A stretch of 64,000 nucleotides of DNA from Arcobacter lacus (GTDB taxonomy: Bacteria > Campylobacterota > Campylobacteria > Campylobacterales > Arcobacteraceae). The translations under genes were made by a program, and so were the position numbers. Within the stretch, counting starts at the first letter, position 1, and every line of letters starts with the position of its first letter. Below the pieces are notes generated by a model that did not search any database, was not told the origin of the DNA, and worked only from the letters and a program-made list of their open reading frames with translations. Below, piece by piece: positions 42,729 through 51,816 of this stretch. The stretch spans positions 62,001 to 126,000 of the forward strand of contig NZ_MUXF01000010.1 of the NCBI RefSeq assembly GCF_003063295.1, in the 5' to 3' direction.

Positions 42729-43280
42729 TTAGATTTTGTATTCTTGTGTTCTAATTCGTCTTTGAATTTCTCTTTTTACAGTATTAATAGCATATTTTTT
42801 ATTTCCACCATGAATACTTGTTATTATTTGTGAGTCACATTTTTCGCAAATAAAATCTGTTTTTATAACATCTGTATATCTCGTGTGGCAAGAACTTTCA
42901 TCATATATTAGCATTGAGTCACATTTTGGACAATAACATTGCAAATCAACTATACCATCTTTTTTCCAGTTCCATCTCCAAGTTGCATCATAGATAGAAT
43001 CTTTTACATACTTAGTATATTCTGCTTTTTTATTATTTGTAAATAACAATAAAAATTTTATTACACTAATAAAAGCTAAAATAGAGATAATTAATAATAA
43101 CCATATAGGAAGTGGATATGGAGTTAACAATGTATTATAAATCCAAATAGTACTAGTGTAAATTAATACAAATGAATAAACTACATGCTCTTGCGTTTGA
43201 GGAATGAAGAATAAACTAATTATTCCTACAATAAGTAAAAAAAGTAAAATAAGGACTATTTTTATTTTTGAATTTTTTAT
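42729..43280 (-). CDS. Membrane protein with zinc ribbons, rare start codon likely
   Basis: From the first canonical start (TTG at 43130) the product is 133 residues: one membrane helix, then CYCPKC ... CEKC zinc-ribbon pairs and a basic tail. The same frame stays open 50 more codons upstream and encodes a lysine-rich start and two further hydrophobic helices (KIVLILLFLLIVGIISLFF, VVYSFVLIYTSTIWIY), clearly coding in style. No ATG, GTG or TTG occurs there before the upstream stop. AAGG lies seven bases before an ATA (43280); an ATT (43286) is the other candidate. I give the longer form. Function unknown. Confidence 0.6.
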   Translation of the reverse strand: MKNSKIKIVLILLFLLIVGIISLFFIPQTQEHVVYSFVLIYTSTIWIYNTLLTPYPLPIWLLLIISILAFISVIKFLLLFTNNKKAEYTKYVKDSIYDATWRWNWKKDGIVDLQCYCPKCDSMLIYDESSCHTRYTDVIKTDFICEKCDSQIITSIHGGNKKYAINTVKREIQRRIRTQEYKI

Positions 43281-43295
43281 CTGAATACCTTTTTA

Positions 43296-43554
43296 GGTTT
43301 AATTTTTCCGAATTATATAGTATAGAGACTAAAATTTAGGAGAAAAAAAGAAAATATTTTGATGAAACTAATTTTTAACAAAGAAAATAAATTATAAAAT
43401 AAATAAAAATTTGAATGAATATTCATAAAATGTTAAAAATTATACAATTTAAAAGGGTGTTATTAATTATTTTTTATATAATAATTCAATAATTTATAAA
43501 GTAGCTAATCTGTAATTTTGTTAGGTTAAAATAAAAAATTCTAAGGAGTTCAAT
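43296..43554. other. AT-rich divergent intergenic region
   Basis: About 260 bases between the zinc-ribbon membrane gene and the PAS gene. It is over 80% A/T with several TATAAT-like words but no convincing promoter, hairpin, RNA gene or conserved short ORF. It ends in the AAGGAG ribosome binding site of the PAS gene. Confidence 0.6.
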
Positions 43555-43962
43555 GTGGTTGCGCAAAAAGAAACGGTATTAGATGATTATGCATTTTTAG
43601 TTAGTGAAACGGATGAAGAGGGTGTTATATTATTTGCAAATAGTGATTTTTGTAAAATAGCAGAATATGGAATAGATGAGTTAATAGGACAACCTCATAG
43701 TATTGTAAGACATCCAGATATGCCAAAAGTTGCTTTTCAAGATTTATGGGATACTGTAAAAAGTGGTAAAGTATGGACAGGATATGTAAAAAATGCTACA
43801 AAATCTGGAGGATTTTATTGGGTTTATGCTACTGTTTATCCTTTTATTACTCAAAATGGAGCAAATGGTTATTTATCTTGTAGAAGAAAAGCTTCAAGAG
43901 ATGAAATAGAAAGAGCCGAATATTTATATAAAGGTTGGATGAAAGAAGAGAAAGCTTCTTAA
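43555..43962 (+). CDS. Single PAS-domain protein, Aer/CetB-like
   Basis: 135 residues made of one PAS domain. It shows the Aer-type redox-sensor pattern: GVILFANSDFCKIAEYGIDELIGQPHSIVRHPDMPKVAFQDLW, then GKVWTGYVKNATKSGGFYWV. In Campylobacter the similar CetB binds FAD and signals to a separate membrane transducer CetA for energy taxis. No CetA-like gene is adjacent. The start is GTG with AAGGAG six bases before it; the ATG overlapping it is out of frame. An FAD-binding energy-taxis sensor is likely; haem or other ligands are possible. Confidence 0.85.
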   Translation: MVAQKETVLDDYAFLVSETDEEGVILFANSDFCKIAEYGIDELIGQPHSIVRHPDMPKVAFQDLWDTVKSGKVWTGYVKNATKSGGFYWVYATVYPFITQNGANGYLSCRRKASRDEIERAEYLYKGWMKEEKAS

Positions 43963-43978
43963 AAATTTTTTAGTTAAA

Positions 43979-44018
43979 AGAAGAATTAATAAAAAATTAT
44001 AAAATAATTAATTCTTCT
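43979..44018. repeat. Long inverted repeat after the PAS gene
   Basis: The 12-base arms AGAAGAATTAAT and ATTAATTCTTCT flank a 16-base A/T loop. There is no T run after the plus-strand stem, so it is not a standard terminator. It may stabilise the PAS mRNA end or act as a regulator site for the following XRE gene, which starts 38 bases downstream. Confidence 0.5.
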
Positions 44019-44055
44019 GCTTCGTGTAAATAATATCTTTGAAAATAGGAATAAT

Positions 44056-44310
44056 ATGATAAATTTACCAGAGATAGTAACAGAAAAAGAGATTGAAGAT
44101 TTTTTTGAATTGATATCTAAAAATGTTAAAAGATTGAGAACAGAAAGAAATTTAAGTCAGTTGGAAGTTGCTTTATCTATTGGACAAAAATCCTCAGGAT
44201 TTTATGCAAACACTGAAAATAATGCACATGGAAAGCATTTTAATTTGCTTCATTTACTTAAATTATCTAAGTTATTTGATGTAAAAATGGAAGAATTTTT
44301 TAAAGAATGA
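44056..44310 (+). CDS. XRE-family DNA-binding protein
   Basis: 84 residues with a helix-turn-helix from about residue 18 to 75 (VKRLRTERNLSQLEVALSIGQKSSGFYANTENN and LLHLLKLSKLFDVKMEEFF), the usual five-helix lambda-repressor-like fold. The turn between the recognition helices contains the less common GQKSSGFYANTE. It has its own AATAGGA ribosome site. It is probably a small regulator; the target is unknown but the upstream inverted repeat is a candidate. Confidence 0.88.
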   Translation: MINLPEIVTEKEIEDFFELISKNVKRLRTERNLSQLEVALSIGQKSSGFYANTENNAHGKHFNLLHLLKLSKLFDVKMEEFFKE

Positions 44311-44318
44311 ATAGTGCT

Positions 44319-44349
44319 AAAACATTCTTTTGAATTAAAAGAATGTTTT
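44319..44349. terminator. Bidirectional terminator between XRE and TauE/SafE genes
   Basis: A 13-base perfect stem, AAAACATTCTTTT / AAAAGAATGTTTT, with a GAATT loop. It contains the stop codon of the minus-strand transporter gene and sits eight bases after the XRE stop. Confidence 0.75.
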
Positions 44350-45078
44350 ATAAATTGTTACAGTTAAAACTAGAAGGTTTAGAAGTAAAACATATTTTTT
44401 ATATGAAGTTGATTTTACTCTGTCCTTTACTTTGATTCCAAAGTAAACTCCAATAAGTGAACCAATACCAACCATTGCTCCTTCTAAATAAAGCATATTT
44501 CCAAAGATTGAAGTTGAAATAAATCCACCAATAGATGAGAAAATTACAAAAAATAGTCCTAAAGCCGTTGCAACTTTTAAGTCATATTTTAAAAATCCAA
44601 CTAAAATTGGAAGAAGTAATAAAGAACCACCAATCCCAATACTCATAGCCATAACTCCAACAAACATACCAATAAGAAGTAAAACTAAAAAGCTTTTATC
44701 ATCTTGTTCTATGCTTTGTGAAGCTGGAGCTTTGAATATTGTATAAACTGTATAAAGTAAAGAAGCTATAAAAAGATATTGTAAATAGATATCTGGAACA
44801 GCAGGTAAAAAATATCCACTTACTATTCCTCCAATACTTGCTCCAACTCCTAAAATAGTTCCATCTCTTAAAAGCCCTTTAGTTTTTTTCGCATTTATGA
44901 TTGAACCATAAATTGATGAAAAAACCATTTGCATAATAGATATTGCAACAGCTTCTTTCATCATAAATCCATAAACTAAAAGCATAGGAATTAATATACT
45001 TCCTCCACCAATTCCAAAAAAACCAGAAGTAAATCCAGTAATTAACCCTAAAATAACTAATGTATAATCCAAAATCAC
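44335..45078 (-). CDS. TauE/SafE family sulfite exporter-like permease
   Basis: 247 residues and about eight membrane helices in two similar halves, each starting with the family glycine motif: GFTSGFFGIGGGSILIP near the N-terminus and GVMAMSIGIGGSLLLLP in the middle. Family members export sulfite, sulfoacetate or related anions. It overlaps cysE by four bases, which suggests a role in sulfur metabolism (removing excess sulfite or organosulfonate), though that is inferred from position. Confidence 0.9.
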   Translation of the reverse strand: MILDYTLVILGLITGFTSGFFGIGGGSILIPMLLVYGFMMKEAVAISIMQMVFSSIYGSIINAKKTKGLLRDGTILGVGASIGGIVSGYFLPAVPDIYLQYLFIASLLYTVYTIFKAPASQSIEQDDKSFLVLLLIGMFVGVMAMSIGIGGSLLLLPILVGFLKYDLKVATALGLFFVIFSSIGGFISTSIFGNMLYLEGAMVGIGSLIGVYFGIKVKDRVKSTSYKKYVLLLNLLVLTVTIYKTFF

Positions 45079-45809
45079 GCCTTTTTAGTAGAGTTTAAAG
45101 TTTCTATAAAAGAGTTATACTCTTTTTCAAGTTTTGCATCTTTTTCACTCACATCAATTCCCTCTTGTTCTTTTAGTGCTACTTCAAGAATAGAGATTCT
45201 TTCTATTAAATATTTAAACATCTCTTTATTTATATCTGGAAGTTCATTATGTGCAAGTTTACAAATCTTTTTATCTTTTCTAATAATTCTTGCAGGAACT
45301 CCAACTGCAGTTGAATTATCAGGAACATCTACCACAACAACAGAGTTTGCTCCAATTTTTGAGTTTTGCCCAACTGTAATATTTCCTAATATTTTCGCAC
45401 CACTTCCAATAACTACATTTGATTTAATAGTAGGGTGTCGTTTACCTTTATCAAGACTTACTCCACCTAAAGTTACACCTTGATAAATCAAAACATCATC
45501 TTCAACAATAGTAGTAGATCCAATAACAACACCAATAGCATGATCAATAAAAACTCTTCTGCCAATAGTTGCAGCTGGATGAATATCTGTTTTTGTGCAA
45601 ATAGAGCAAATACCAGTCATCATTCTTGCTAGTTTTTTGAACCCTTTTTTATATAGTCTATTAGCAATTCTATGATTTATTATTGCCCAAACTCCAGGAT
45701 AGTTAAAAAATATCTCAAAGTTTGAGTCAAATGCAGGGTCATTTAGTTTTGGAACACTAAAATCCTCTTTTATTTGTTGCCATAAAGTTAAGTCTTTTTT
45801 ATTCGTCAT
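45075..45809 (-). CDS. cysE: Serine O-acetyltransferase
   Basis: 244 residues. Acetylates serine with acetyl-CoA for cysteine synthesis. An N-terminal helical part (to about 75) precedes hexapeptide repeats of a left-handed beta helix (HPAATIGRRVFIDHAIGVVIG, LIYQGVTLGGVSLDKGKRHPTI, KILGNITVGQNSKIGANSVV), including catalytic His in DHAIG and the CoA-loop GGVS. A C-terminal coiled tail is longer than in E. coli and lacks the usual terminal Ile, so complex formation with CysK is uncertain. It overlaps speA by 11 bases. Confidence 0.95.
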   Translation of the reverse strand: MTNKKDLTLWQQIKEDFSVPKLNDPAFDSNFEIFFNYPGVWAIINHRIANRLYKKGFKKLARMMTGICSICTKTDIHPAATIGRRVFIDHAIGVVIGSTTIVEDDVLIYQGVTLGGVSLDKGKRHPTIKSNVVIGSGAKILGNITVGQNSKIGANSVVVVDVPDNSTAVGVPARIIRKDKKICKLAHNELPDINKEMFKYLIERISILEVALKEQEGIDVSEKDAKLEKEYNSFIETLNSTKKA

Positions 45810-47610
45810 AATAGCTCCAAATAGTTTTTAAATAACTATTTTGATTTAAATATTTTTCTAATTCTGTATATATTTCAGGAGCTAGATTTTTATTTAAAAT
45901 CATTTTTATTTCATCTGTATCATAATCTATATCTTCAAGAATATCGATGATTTTTTGTGATTCTAAAATCTTTTCAAGCTGAACTTCTCCCTCTTTAAAT
46001 ACAACATTTACTTCTGTTGGATGTGAAAAAAGATTATGTTTCATTCCTAAAGTATCTTGATATGCTCCAACATTGAAAAATCCTAAGAAATAATCCTCTT
46101 TATTTAGATTTACATCATGTAAATATAGAGGTTTTTTCATATCAAAAGGAATTTCTCCATCACTATCACAAGTAATATCCCATAACGAAGCACTTCTTGT
46201 TGGTTTTTTATCCAAATGAGTTATTGGCATGATAGGAAACTCTTGATTTATTCCCCAATAATCAGGCAATGATTGAAATAATGAAAAATTCAATAGATAT
46301 TTTTCTTGAATATTTTTATCAAATTTTTTAAGTTCTTCATAATCATCTATTTGAAGTAATGAAATAGCTTTTTTTATAATTTGATGAGTTAAAATTTCAG
46401 CGTTTGATCTATCTTGTAAATCAATATATCCTAAATCAAATAGAGTTAAAAGTGATTCCATGTGGTCGATACTATCGTGCATAAACTCATAAGCTGTTTT
46501 TTTAGTCATATCTTTAAATAACTCATGTAATTCTGCAATTAAAGGAGGATTTACTTTTTTTAATTTCAAGTGACTTAATTCATATTCTGCTGAAAATAGT
46601 TCAAGAACTGGAGTTATAAGTACAGTTGAAGCCGCACTTATAAATCTTCCAGATTCTGTAAAAATATTTGGTTCATCAACACCTTTTTGTTTAGCAATCT
46701 CTTTTAATGTAAAAACAACATCATTTGCAAACTCTGAAAGAGAGTAGAATCTTGTTCTTTCATAAGCACTATATTCTACTGCTAATCCTCCACCAATATT
46801 TATTGATGATAGATTAATCGCTCCTAAGTTTTTAAGTTCTGCGTAAATATGACCAGATTCTCTTAAAGCTTTTTTTAGTGGTTTGATTGAATTCATAGCT
46901 GAACCAATATGGAAGTGAATCATAGTTAAATAGTCTACTAAATCATTCTCTTCCATAAGTTCATAAGCTTCTAAAATTTCAGTAGAAGTTAATCCAAATT
47001 TAGAATTTATACCTCCACTTTTTGCCCATAAACCACTTCCTCCACTATGAAGTCTTACTCTTAATCCAATATTTGGAGATTCTAATTTTGTTTCATTTAA
47101 AACTTCAATTATCATTTCTAGTTCATTTAAACCTTCAATAATAATAGTGATATTATGTCCCATACTTTTTGCAATAAAACATAAATGGATCATCTCTTTA
47201 TCTTTAAATCCATTTATTGTAATTGGACTTCCTAAATTATTGTAAGTCATAGCTATGATTAATTCAGCTTTACTTCCAGCTTCTAATCCATAATTGTATT
47301 TTTTACCAGCGCTTGCAAGTGGATGAACAAAGTTTGGTAATTGATTAACTTTTAGAGGAAAAACAGCATTAAATTTTCCTTTATAATCATACTCTTTGAT
47401 ACTTGAATTAAATGTGGTATAAAGTGTTTTTATCTGCTTTTTTGTAATATGTGGAAATCTAAGAAGTAAAGGACCTTTAAACCCTTGTTTTCTTATCTTT
47501 TTTACAATTGAAATAATCGAAGGTTTGCAATCATGATTTATTTTTGCAACACCATCTTCGATAAAAAAGTTACCATCACTCCAGATGTCTATACCATATT
47601 TACTATTCAC
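45799..47610 (-). CDS. speA: Biosynthetic arginine decarboxylase
   Basis: 603 residues, a PLP fold-III enzyme making agmatine for polyamine synthesis. PLP-binding FPLKVNQLPNFV (Lys about 92), the phosphate-binding INIGGGLAVEYSAY, and EFPIMPITHLD and C-terminal GAYQDTLGMKHNLF segments are present. It starts directly after hisS with no spacer base. SpeB is not in this window; Campylobacterota usually continue through agmatine deiminase and N-carbamoylputrescine amidase. Secure. Confidence 0.97.
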   Translation of the reverse strand: MNSKYGIDIWSDGNFFIEDGVAKINHDCKPSIISIVKKIRKQGFKGPLLLRFPHITKKQIKTLYTTFNSSIKEYDYKGKFNAVFPLKVNQLPNFVHPLASAGKKYNYGLEAGSKAELIIAMTYNNLGSPITINGFKDKEMIHLCFIAKSMGHNITIIIEGLNELEMIIEVLNETKLESPNIGLRVRLHSGGSGLWAKSGGINSKFGLTSTEILEAYELMEENDLVDYLTMIHFHIGSAMNSIKPLKKALRESGHIYAELKNLGAINLSSINIGGGLAVEYSAYERTRFYSLSEFANDVVFTLKEIAKQKGVDEPNIFTESGRFISAASTVLITPVLELFSAEYELSHLKLKKVNPPLIAELHELFKDMTKKTAYEFMHDSIDHMESLLTLFDLGYIDLQDRSNAEILTHQIIKKAISLLQIDDYEELKKFDKNIQEKYLLNFSLFQSLPDYWGINQEFPIMPITHLDKKPTRSASLWDITCDSDGEIPFDMKKPLYLHDVNLNKEDYFLGFFNVGAYQDTLGMKHNLFSHPTEVNVVFKEGEVQLEKILESQKIIDILEDIDYDTDEIKMILNKNLAPEIYTELEKYLNQNSYLKTIWSYYDE

Positions 47611-48852
47611 TTAAAATTCCTCTAACTTTTTATTTGTTTGTTCTTGTGTTTTTATATTTTTTATATAAATTGTTCCACTATTAAGTTCATTTTCACCAAT
47701 TAAAGCAACAATATTTGCTCCTAGCTTTTCAGCTATTCCAAAATGTTTTCCAAAGCTTCGTGGCGTGTATTCTACTAAAGTTTTTGTTGTTTTTCTCTTT
47801 TTTGTTGCAGTTTTTATTACTGTATTTAAAGATTTCTCATCAAGCGCACCAAGATAAACTATATCCTCTTCTATTTTTGGCATTTTTATTAATTCTAATA
47901 ATCTTTCAATACCAATAGCAAATCCAATTCCAGCTGTTGATTTTCCACCTAAAAACTCAACCAATCTATCATATCTTCCACCACCAGCTATTGCACTTTG
48001 AGCACCAATTTCATTGCTTACAAACTCAAAAGCTGTTTTGTTATAGTAGTCAAGTCCTCTTACTAAATTTGAATCAATTTCATAAGAGATATTATTAAAA
48101 TCTAAAATCTCTTTTAATTTTTCAAAATCATCATTACAAGAATTACATAAATTATTTGTAATTTTTGGAGCATTTACCAATAATGATTGACATTTTTCAT
48201 TTTTACAGTCTAAAACTCTGATTGGATTTGTCAAAATCCTTCTATTACAGTCTTCACAAAGTTCATCTTTAAAAGATGTTAAATGTTTTACTAAGCTCTC
48301 TTTATATGGAGGCATACACTCTTTACAACCCAGTGAGTTTAACTTTAAAATAAAACCTATACCAAAGAAGTCTAAAATTTCTTTTATCATAATAATTATA
48401 TTTGCATCTTCGTAAACTGAGTCTATTCCAAATACTTCACAACCAAATTGGTGAAACTCTCTTAGTCTTCCTTTTTGAGGTCTTTCATATCTGAACATAG
48501 CCCCATAATAGTACCATTTATAGTTTCCACCAGCACGATCAAGTTTTTTTTCTACAAAGTGTCTTACAACTCCTGCTGTTCCTTCTGGTCGTAAACAAAC
48601 ATCATTTTCACCTTTATCTATGAATTGATACATCTCTTTATTTACGATATCGCTACTTTCTCCTACACTTCTTTTAAATAAAGCTGTCTCTTCTAAAAGT
48701 GGAGTTTCAAGATATGAAAATCCATAATTTTTAGCAATTTTTGAAGCATTTTCAATAAAATAAGTAAATAAAGTGCTTTCTTCATTTACTATATCTTTCA
48801 TACCTCTTAAACTTTGAATAGTTTTTGTACTCTTTTGTTCACTATTTGACAT
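47611..48852 (-). CDS. hisS: Histidyl-tRNA synthetase
   Basis: 413 residues, class II aminoacyl-tRNA synthetase. Motif 1 is around FSYLETPLLEETALFKRS, motif 2 is FRYERPQKGRLREFHQFGCEVFG, the histidine-specific loop LVRGLDYYNKTAFEF is present, and motif 3 is GIGFAIGIERLLEL. The C-terminal anticodon domain follows. An internal cluster of Cys (CKEC ... CEDC ... CKNEKC ... CNSC) in the insertion domain looks like a zinc site, seen in some bacterial HisRS. It overlaps tmk by 11 bases. Confidence 0.97.
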   Translation of the reverse strand: MSNSEQKSTKTIQSLRGMKDIVNEESTLFTYFIENASKIAKNYGFSYLETPLLEETALFKRSVGESSDIVNKEMYQFIDKGENDVCLRPEGTAGVVRHFVEKKLDRAGGNYKWYYYGAMFRYERPQKGRLREFHQFGCEVFGIDSVYEDANIIIMIKEILDFFGIGFILKLNSLGCKECMPPYKESLVKHLTSFKDELCEDCNRRILTNPIRVLDCKNEKCQSLLVNAPKITNNLCNSCNDDFEKLKEILDFNNISYEIDSNLVRGLDYYNKTAFEFVSNEIGAQSAIAGGGRYDRLVEFLGGKSTAGIGFAIGIERLLELIKMPKIEEDIVYLGALDEKSLNTVIKTATKKRKTTKTLVEYTPRSFGKHFGIAEKLGANIVALIGENELNSGTIYIKNIKTQEQTNKKLEEF

Positions 48853-49411
48853 TTAAAAAATCCTCTATTGTTTTTGCTATATCTTCTATTTTTAAACTTG
48901 CATCTATAAAAATATGATTAACATTTAATTTTTTTATTGTTTCTTTCATTCTATTTTGAATATTTATTAAATAATCAATTCCTCTTAATTCTATTGAATC
49001 ATTTGCTTTTTGTGAAAGTCTAAATTTAAGCTCTTCTGGTGTTAATTCAAGTAAAATTATATGTGTTGGTAAAATATTTGAAGTTGCTATTAAATTTAAT
49101 TCTACTAATTTATCTATTTCAAATTGATTTGCATAAGCAATTCCAGAAACTACCGATCTATCAGAAATAACCAAACTATTTTTATTTGGTTTTATAACTT
49201 CTTCAATATGTTCAGCACGATCAGCTAAAAATAAAAACATCTCTGCAATACTTGATTTTGCTTCACCACCAAGTGCCATCGCTCTTAATTTTATACCTAA
49301 AGCTGTTCCTCCTGGCTCTTTTGTAAAAATTGCATTTGGAAACTTCTTTTCTAAGATATTTAATTGAGTTGATTTTCCAGCAGTATCAATTCCCTCGATA
49401 CTTACATACAT
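48842..49411 (-). CDS. tmk: Thymidylate kinase
   Basis: 189 residues, phosphorylates dTMP to dTDP. The P-loop is EGIDTAGKSTQL (7-18), the substrate motif SDRSVVSGIAYA carries the DR pair (about 88), and the LID region RLSQK follows. Slightly shorter than E. coli Tmk (213), as is usual in this phylum. It overlaps coaD by ten bases and hisS downstream by 11. Confidence 0.95.
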   Translation of the reverse strand: MYVSIEGIDTAGKSTQLNILEKKFPNAIFTKEPGGTALGIKLRAMALGGEAKSSIAEMFLFLADRAEHIEEVIKPNKNSLVISDRSVVSGIAYANQFEIDKLVELNLIATSNILPTHIILLELTPEELKFRLSQKANDSIELRGIDYLINIQNRMKETIKKLNVNHIFIDASLKIEDIAKTIEDFLNVK

Positions 49412-49896
49412 TGCACAACTCTTGCAGGAACCAAATGTTCAAATTTACCATTAAATCTTATGATTTCTCTTACTATTGTAGAACTAACAAAGGCATTTTC
49501 TAGTGTTGGCATAAGATATAAAGTTTCCAATTTTTTGTTTATTGATGAATTTGCATATCCCATTTGTAACTCAAATTCAAAATCAGAAACAGCTCTTAAT
49601 CCTCTAATAATTGTATTAATCTCTAAAGAAGCCGCCAAATCAACAAGCAAAGTATCAAAACCTAAAACTTTAACACCTTCTAAATGAGAAGTTGCAGCTT
49701 CTACAAATGCTACTCTTTGTTCATGCGAAAACATAGGTTTTTTTAATTCACTTTTTGCAACAGCAATAACTACTTCATCAAAAATATTTGTTGCTCTTTT
49801 TATAATATCTAAATGACCATTTGTAATTGGATCAAAAGTACCACTATAAATAGCTTTTTTATATGAGCCAATATTTGTATTTATCTCTTTTGACAT
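49402..49896 (-). CDS. coaD: Pantetheine-phosphate adenylyltransferase
   Basis: 164 residues, penultimate step of coenzyme A synthesis. The nucleotidyltransferase motifs are YSGTFDPITNGHLDII (T/HxGH type), RGLRAVSDFEFELQM and the C-terminal SSTIVREI. It lies 3 bases after ubiX on the same strand and overlaps tmk. About ten extra residues precede the usual start (YKKAIYSGTFDP); the TTTTG-free ATG was kept because an upstream GAGATAAATAC-like site is ambiguous. Confidence 0.95.
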   Translation of the reverse strand: MSKEINTNIGSYKKAIYSGTFDPITNGHLDIIKRATNIFDEVVIAVAKSELKKPMFSHEQRVAFVEAATSHLEGVKVLGFDTLLVDLAASLEINTIIRGLRAVSDFEFELQMGYANSSINKKLETLYLMPTLENAFVSSTIVREIIRFNGKFEHLVPARVVQCM

Positions 49897-49899
49897 AAT

Positions 49900-50454
49900 C
49901 TATTTCCATCTTTTGTATAAGGTATTATCTATTTTTAATAAATCAAACCATTTTCCAATCAAAAAATTTTCCATATCTTCTAAACTTTGTTGATTACTAT
50001 AATATCCTAAAATTGGAGGTGCAATTGTAACTCCTAATTTTGATAGTTTCAACATATTTTTTAATGAAATTGGATTAAATGGCATCTCTCTAGGAGCAAT
50101 TATAATCTCTCTTTTTTCTTTTAGCATTACTGTAAAAGCTCTAGTTATTAAACTATCTGCTATTCCAACTGCACATTTTGCTAAAGTATTTTGGCTACAT
50201 GGAAGAATAATCATTTTATCAACTTTAAAAGAACCAGATGCAATACTTGCACCAATATCAGAATCTTTAAATATTGTTATATTTTTTTCATCTTTAAATA
50301 GTTCTTTTGTTGATATATTATTTTCAAGTTTTAAAGCTCTTTTTGAACTTTTAGAAAATACTACAAATACCTCAAAATCTTTTGGAATTTGTTTTATAAA
50401 GTTTAAAGCAAGATTAACTCCACTAGCACCTGAAATTGCCACTGTTATTTTCAA
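49900..50454 (-). CDS. ubiX: Flavin prenyltransferase
   Basis: 184 residues. Makes prenylated FMN, the cofactor of UbiD-type decarboxylases. The FMN-binding ISGASGVNLALNFI (8-21), PCSQNTLAKCAVGIADSLITRA, and the AxRExPxNxISLxNML segment (APREMPFNPISLKNML) are clear. It heads the minus-strand run ubiX-coaD-tmk-hisS-speA-cysE-TauE. In Campylobacterota prenyl-FMN likely serves menaquinone (futalosine pathway MqnP-type) or UbiD-like steps; the partner gene is not here. Confidence 0.95.
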   Translation of the reverse strand: MKITVAISGASGVNLALNFIKQIPKDFEVFVVFSKSSKRALKLENNISTKELFKDEKNITIFKDSDIGASIASGSFKVDKMIILPCSQNTLAKCAVGIADSLITRAFTVMLKEKREIIIAPREMPFNPISLKNMLKLSKLGVTIAPPILGYYSNQQSLEDMENFLIGKWFDLLKIDNTLYKRWK

Positions 50455-50664
50455 TGAAAACCTTTGATTTTATATATGAAAGTTGATAGTATCAAAAAAC
50501 AACTTTGAATTCAATCGATTAAATTTCTTTAATTATAAAAGTAGTAATTTGTAAGTTTGAATTAATCTTATAAGTGCTAACATCTTGTATAAATTTTTGA
50601 TAAAAATTAAACATATTGTTTAATAAAAAATATTTTAAATTTACTTAATAAAAAAGGATTTATT

Positions 50665-51291
50665 ATGTCAAAAATCTTTACTTATATTAGAAATAATCAA
50701 AATAACGATAAATATACTCAAGAACAAAAAGAAGCAATTCAAGGGTATATTGTTAAACAAAATTTGCAAGTTTATAAAAATATTGAGATAAATATAGGCA
50801 CACCAGCTGAAGAAAAGAATATTTTACAATTATTAGAAAATTGTGAAAAAAACTCAATAATTGTAGTTGCAAATCTAAATGTTTTTGGACGAACAATAGA
50901 TACTATTTTAGAAATTGTAAAATTTTTGTTATCAAACAAAATTAGGATTTTAGTTGTGGAACAAAATCTTGATTTATTAGATGATAAAGATATGTTAACT
51001 CAGATGATTTTGGGCGTTATTTCTATGACTGTAACTTTAGAAAAAGAGTTGATGAGTCTACGAACAAAAGAGGCACTAACAGCCAAAAAACTAAATGGTA
51101 TGGCTTTAGGTAAACCAAAAGGAACAATTCAAAAATCTAAGTTTGATTTACAAAGAGATAAAATCGAAGAGCTTTTAGGTGTAGGATTAAGTGTAAGAAA
51201 AATATCAAAATTATTAGGTTATAACAATCATATTGGGCTTAATAATTATGTTAAAAAAAGAAAAATAAAAGATAAAGTAAATGATAAATAG
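50665..51291 (+). CDS. Serine-recombinase homologue lacking catalytic serine
   Basis: 208 residues with the resolvase/invertase layout: an N-terminal domain, the long helix E (ISMTVTLEKELMSLRTKEALTAKKLNG), a GKPKG linker and a C-terminal helix-turn-helix (about 160-205, GLSVRKISKLLGYNN). Aligned to gamma-delta resolvase, Y-x-R-V-S is Y-I-R-N-N, so the nucleophile Ser is Asn11. The DRLGR motif is NVFGR, losing the first Arg, and the Arg45 position is Glu/Lys. It should still dimerise and bind DNA but not cut it. It has its own promoter region upstream of rplI. A regulator or chromosome-structuring role is likely. Confidence 0.8.
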   Translation: MSKIFTYIRNNQNNDKYTQEQKEAIQGYIVKQNLQVYKNIEINIGTPAEEKNILQLLENCEKNSIIVVANLNVFGRTIDTILEIVKFLLSNKIRILVVEQNLDLLDDKDMLTQMILGVISMTVTLEKELMSLRTKEALTAKKLNGMALGKPKGTIQKSKFDLQRDKIEELLGVGLSVRKISKLLGYNNHIGLNNYVKKRKIKDKVNDK

Positions 51292-51364
51292 GTTAAAAAC
51301 CTCTTTATTATGATTTAAAAAAAATATAGTAAAATAAAAATTACTAACAAAAAATGGAGAATTT

Positions 51365-51811
51365 ATGAAAGTATTATTGATCAAAGATGTAAAAAGTTTA
51401 GGGAAAGCTGGTGAAATAAAAGAAGTAGCTGATGGATATGGAAAAAATTTTTTAATAGGAAAAGGTTTAGCGTTACACGCAACGACTGAAGTATTAAATA
51501 AACATAAAGCAGAACAAAAGAAATTAGCACTTAAAGAAGAACAAGAAATAGCACAAGCTAAAGAATTAGCTGAAAAATTAAATGCTACAAAATTAACAAT
51601 TAAACATAAAGTTGGAGCAAATGGGCATTTAATTGGAAGTGTAACAAATAAAGAAGTTAGTGATGCACTAGAGCAACAATTTTCAATTATGATTGATAAA
51701 AAAAATATTGCATTAGATAATAAAATAAAAACTATTGGAATTTATGAAGTTGATTGTAAATTAGGACATTCAATTCATGCAAAATTAAAAATTGATGTAA
51801 TTGCGGAGTAA
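51365..51811 (+). CDS. rplI: 50S ribosomal protein L9
   Basis: 148 residues. The N-terminal domain [31 protein letters not shown] is nearly invariant, followed by the long connecting helix and C-terminal domain ([16 protein letters not shown] ... HAKLKIDV). It is the first gene of rplI-hslV-hslU, with ATGGAG before the start and five bases to hslV. Confidence 0.98.
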   Translation: MKVLLIKDVKSLGKAGEIKEVADGYGKNFLIGKGLALHATTEVLNKHKAEQKKLALKEEQEIAQAKELAEKLNATKLTIKHKVGANGHLIGSVTNKEVSDALEQQFSIMIDKKNIALDNKIKTIGIYEVDCKLGHSIHAKLKIDVIAE

Positions 51812-51816
51812 TTTGT

